DNA from: Pagrus major
Lineage: Eukaryota > Chordata > Actinopteri > Spariformes > Sparidae
Reading direction: 5' to 3'
Assembly: GCF_040436345.1 (NCBI RefSeq)
Contig: NC_133232.1
Coordinates: forward strand, 27,062,315 to 27,126,314
DNA: 64,000 nt
Part shown: one piece after another, positions 61,428-64,000 of the stretch
How positions within the stretch are numbered: position 1 is the stretch's first letter
Layout: every line of letters starts with the position of its first letter
Made by a program: the position numbers and the translations under genes
Notes under the pieces: model-generated
Seen by the model: the letters and a program-made list of their open reading frames with translations, nothing else
Databases searched by the model: none
What the model was told of the DNA's origin: nothing

Positions 61428-64000
61428 GTGAGGGAGACACTTCTGACACTTTTTGACCTTTATGTTTGTGTTTGGGAAGTGAAGGATGTAGGAAGTCTGG
61501 TATTTATCTGAGCACCACATTCAATTTTGTGTGTGGCTACTTTTGTATTATATTGTCCACTGATGGTGTGTGAAGTGTGTTTTCTGTGAGTGTGTTTCCG
61601 TCTGAGGTGTGCATGTTTGAAGCTGTGGGTATCCGTGGAATAAGCAGCATTACTAGGCTGCAGCTTTGTGTTTATGGCACATTGTTAAATGTTGGTGGAA
61701 GCAATGCACTTCTGCTGTTTGACTTTTATCACATAAAGACCCTCTGGACTGGGACACACAATTACAGCTGAGGACACGCTTGAAAGTGAACTGGCTGTGA
61801 CCTCACCTTAACTCACGCACTCCTTTAACGCTGATGTTCCTTTCATTTGAATCTGTATTCATCGAGGGAAAGCTGGCTGAGCGTGCTTGTTTATTTGCAG
61901 AGATACGCCGTCATCTTGCTGCTCCACTGAAGCAGAGTGTTGGCTGCATTCAGACCCTCAGTGGACCCGCAAGAAATAACGTGGGGGGGTTGCCTGGCAA
62001 AAAAAAAGTTGAATCAAGCTCAACTTCTGCTGCAGATAAACAAATACATGCAAGCACTCATTCCTTGTCGTTTGAACGCCATATTTATACTGTTAAACTC
62101 GCAATCGTGACGAAAAGTAATTACTGCCATGATTCTAAAGTTGTAAAACTCGGTCTGTGTGTAGTGTGACCTGTTGTGTAGTGTTTTGGTGTCTAATAAA
62201 CATTTGAACACATTAATATGTTACTCCAAAAGGACATGTTTCATGTCTCACAATATCTTTGCAGCCTCTTGCATCATTCAGTCTGTCTAAATGTCTTGCT
62301 CCTTTAAAGTTGTCGCTTAGGGATGGGTTTACATTGCCTGTTTATTTTCCTTATCCGTATTTTTTTGTAGATAAGAGGAGTCAAAACTTTTTTTTGTTTT
62401 ACCATGCCTTCCTCTGTCCTCTTTCTCAGCCAGTGACCCAGAAATCAATCCAGGTCTACTATCTTTAATGACTCTTCAAATTGTAAAAATTCCTCAGCGT
62501 CTCATTAACCACCAGAGAGCCGAGAAAAACCCGTGAGACGGTTTGCATTCATCAGTCAGCCCGTCCACAGAGACGAGACAGTTTACAGAAATGTTAGTGT
62601 GTTAAATGCCTTGAAAAAAATGAGTTTCATACCAGCCAGATGTCTGCCCTCATTTGTCAGAACACACAGATATACCAGTGTTTTGTTCTTCCCACAGGGC
62701 CTCTTGCTTTTCAGTGGGGCAGTTTTAGGGTTGTTTGTCCTTGTTTTCTGGGAGTACTCATCCGTCTGAGAGAATGAGGAGAGGGATGAATGTTTGGGTC
62801 AGATTCTCTCGAGCTTCTAACAGAAACAAGTCAAATGGACAAGAAACCTAATTTACAAACTGTGGTTATGAGGCCAGTTTACTGTACGAGGAGAATCCAA
62901 TGATTGGTTGGGAAAATGTTGTACAACTTATGTAACTTATGTAGCATTAGTTGATGTCTAGAGGCCCAAAGGGGTGCTTGTTTACTGTAAGTTCACTGCC
63001 ATGAAGACACAGATGGTCATTCTCCTCATTTATTCATCAGCAAACAGCGTTGACTGACTGATGCTTGCATGTTTCTAGGTCAGGTTCCAGGTGTCTCTCG
63101 GTAAGCACACACAAACACGTTCATGTTGGAACAGAAGATCAAAGTTTAGAAAGTTTAGTGTTTGCTTTAATCGGAAGGAACAAAAGATGAAGAGTGGTCC
63201 AGCGAGACTGAGTGTTCGCCTGACAGCGCCATCAGCAGCCCCGCAGGAGAGACAATCTGTGTTGCACTAGGATTTTATAGCTCAGTTATGACCTGGAGGC
63301 ACACGTTTACTTACTCAAGATGTGGAAATCTGATGTTTTCACAGTTTTCGCAGATGACAAACAAAGGCATTGAAACGTGAGACTAATGTAGGCAGATATA
63401 GAGGTGTAGAAATGTGAAATGCTGCTCTGCAATGGTGAAAGTAGTTAGATTATTAGTATAAGTACCATAACTTCAGCATAGAAACACTCTTTCAAGTAGA
63501 ATTTATTTAAGTAGAATTACAAAAATGTACTTTAAGTATATGTAAAAGTAGGTAGAAATTATGCAGAAAATGGTTCCTGTCACTGTTTTACTGTGATGAT
63601 TTTGGATTAATATTACTGTTGCAAACATGTGTATGAAGCATTTTACCGCACTTAACATTTACCAGTAACTTAACCCTTCAGTTCATCAGACCAAGTCAAG
63701 CAAGGAATACAGGAAGGTTAAAATTTATATTTCTCATAATTTAAGTTATATTGAAGAAAATATATCAGTAAAATCAACCCAATCATATAACCGTCACACA
63801 TAAATGCATATGTAACTGTTACTGTTTAGTAGAAAGTTGTACTGGACCCAATAAAGGAGCAAGACAGGTAGAAGATATAAGGTAGTTTATTTAGCAACAT
63901 GTAGTTGACAGTGAAGGAGGCACAGGCTCCGGCAGGCAGCTCCGCATGTGAGGTGGGGGAGACTCACACAGTGTTGCAGGCCGAGGGCTCAGGTGAATGT
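61428..64000 (+). other. Start of intron 2 of the alpha7-like gene
   Basis: Follows donor GACGTG|GTGAGG. No exon beginning with the expected DEKNQ codons behind an AG acceptor is seen up to the window end. A dispersed fish repeat lies at about 63425-63620. The rest holds nothing I can name. Confidence 0.7.
63425..63620 (+). repeat. Dispersed fish repeat (AGTAAAAGTAC type), diverged
   Basis: Repeated AAGTA motifs (AAGTAGAATTTATTTAAGTA, AAATGTACTTTAAGTATATG, TAAAAGTAGG) followed by AATTATGCAGAAAATGG and a TATTACTGTTGCAAACATGT stretch resemble a frequent percomorph interspersed repeat (from memory). Confidence 0.55.

Overview
The window looks like nuclear DNA from a ray-finned fish, most likely a spiny-rayed (percomorph) teleost. 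The genes are vertebrate-type, intron-containing neuronal nicotinic acetylcholine receptor (nAChR) subunits. The flanks carry (CA)n and (CT)n microsatellites, tRNA-like SINEs and fold-back MITEs typical of teleosts. No bacterial, phage or CRISPR features are present.

Layout. (1) Positions 1-7373 hold no exon I can support; this is the 5' flank or intron 1 of the first gene. (2) 7374-11384 (+) is chrna6, the alpha6 subunit, complete except for its signal-peptide exon. It has one extra 100-bp intron and a long Gly/Pro-rich cytoplasmic loop. (3) 12-26 kb is intergenic, with a lone tRNA-Val(UAC)-like gene at 13291-13363, microsatellites, a 20-bp-class minisatellite and a TTAA-flanked MITE. (4) 26009-33864 (+) is chrnb3, the beta3 subunit: six exons and a 485-residue product. 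Two more copies of the same MITE family lie in its introns. (5) 35868-37399 (-) is a four-exon gene for a 107-residue secreted protein that I do not firmly recognise. (6) 43669 to beyond 61427 (+) is the start of a homopentamer-class, alpha7-like subunit gene (chrna7/8/11 group). Exons 1 and 2 are present, split by a 17.5-kb intron; the rest lies past the window.

How the genes relate. Alpha6 and beta3 co-assemble in mammals into presynaptic heteromeric receptors of catecholaminergic and retinal neurons, so their adjacency probably reflects an old tandem cluster. Here both point the same way (chrna6 then chrnb3), whereas in human, as I recall, the pair is tail to tail. An alpha7-type gene about 10 kb beyond chrnb3 on the same strand makes this a three-subunit nAChR cluster, with the small secreted-protein gene inserted on the opposite strand.

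All exon boundaries were read by eye from GT/AG signals, phase and protein continuity. Repeat-family names come from memory and are marked as such.
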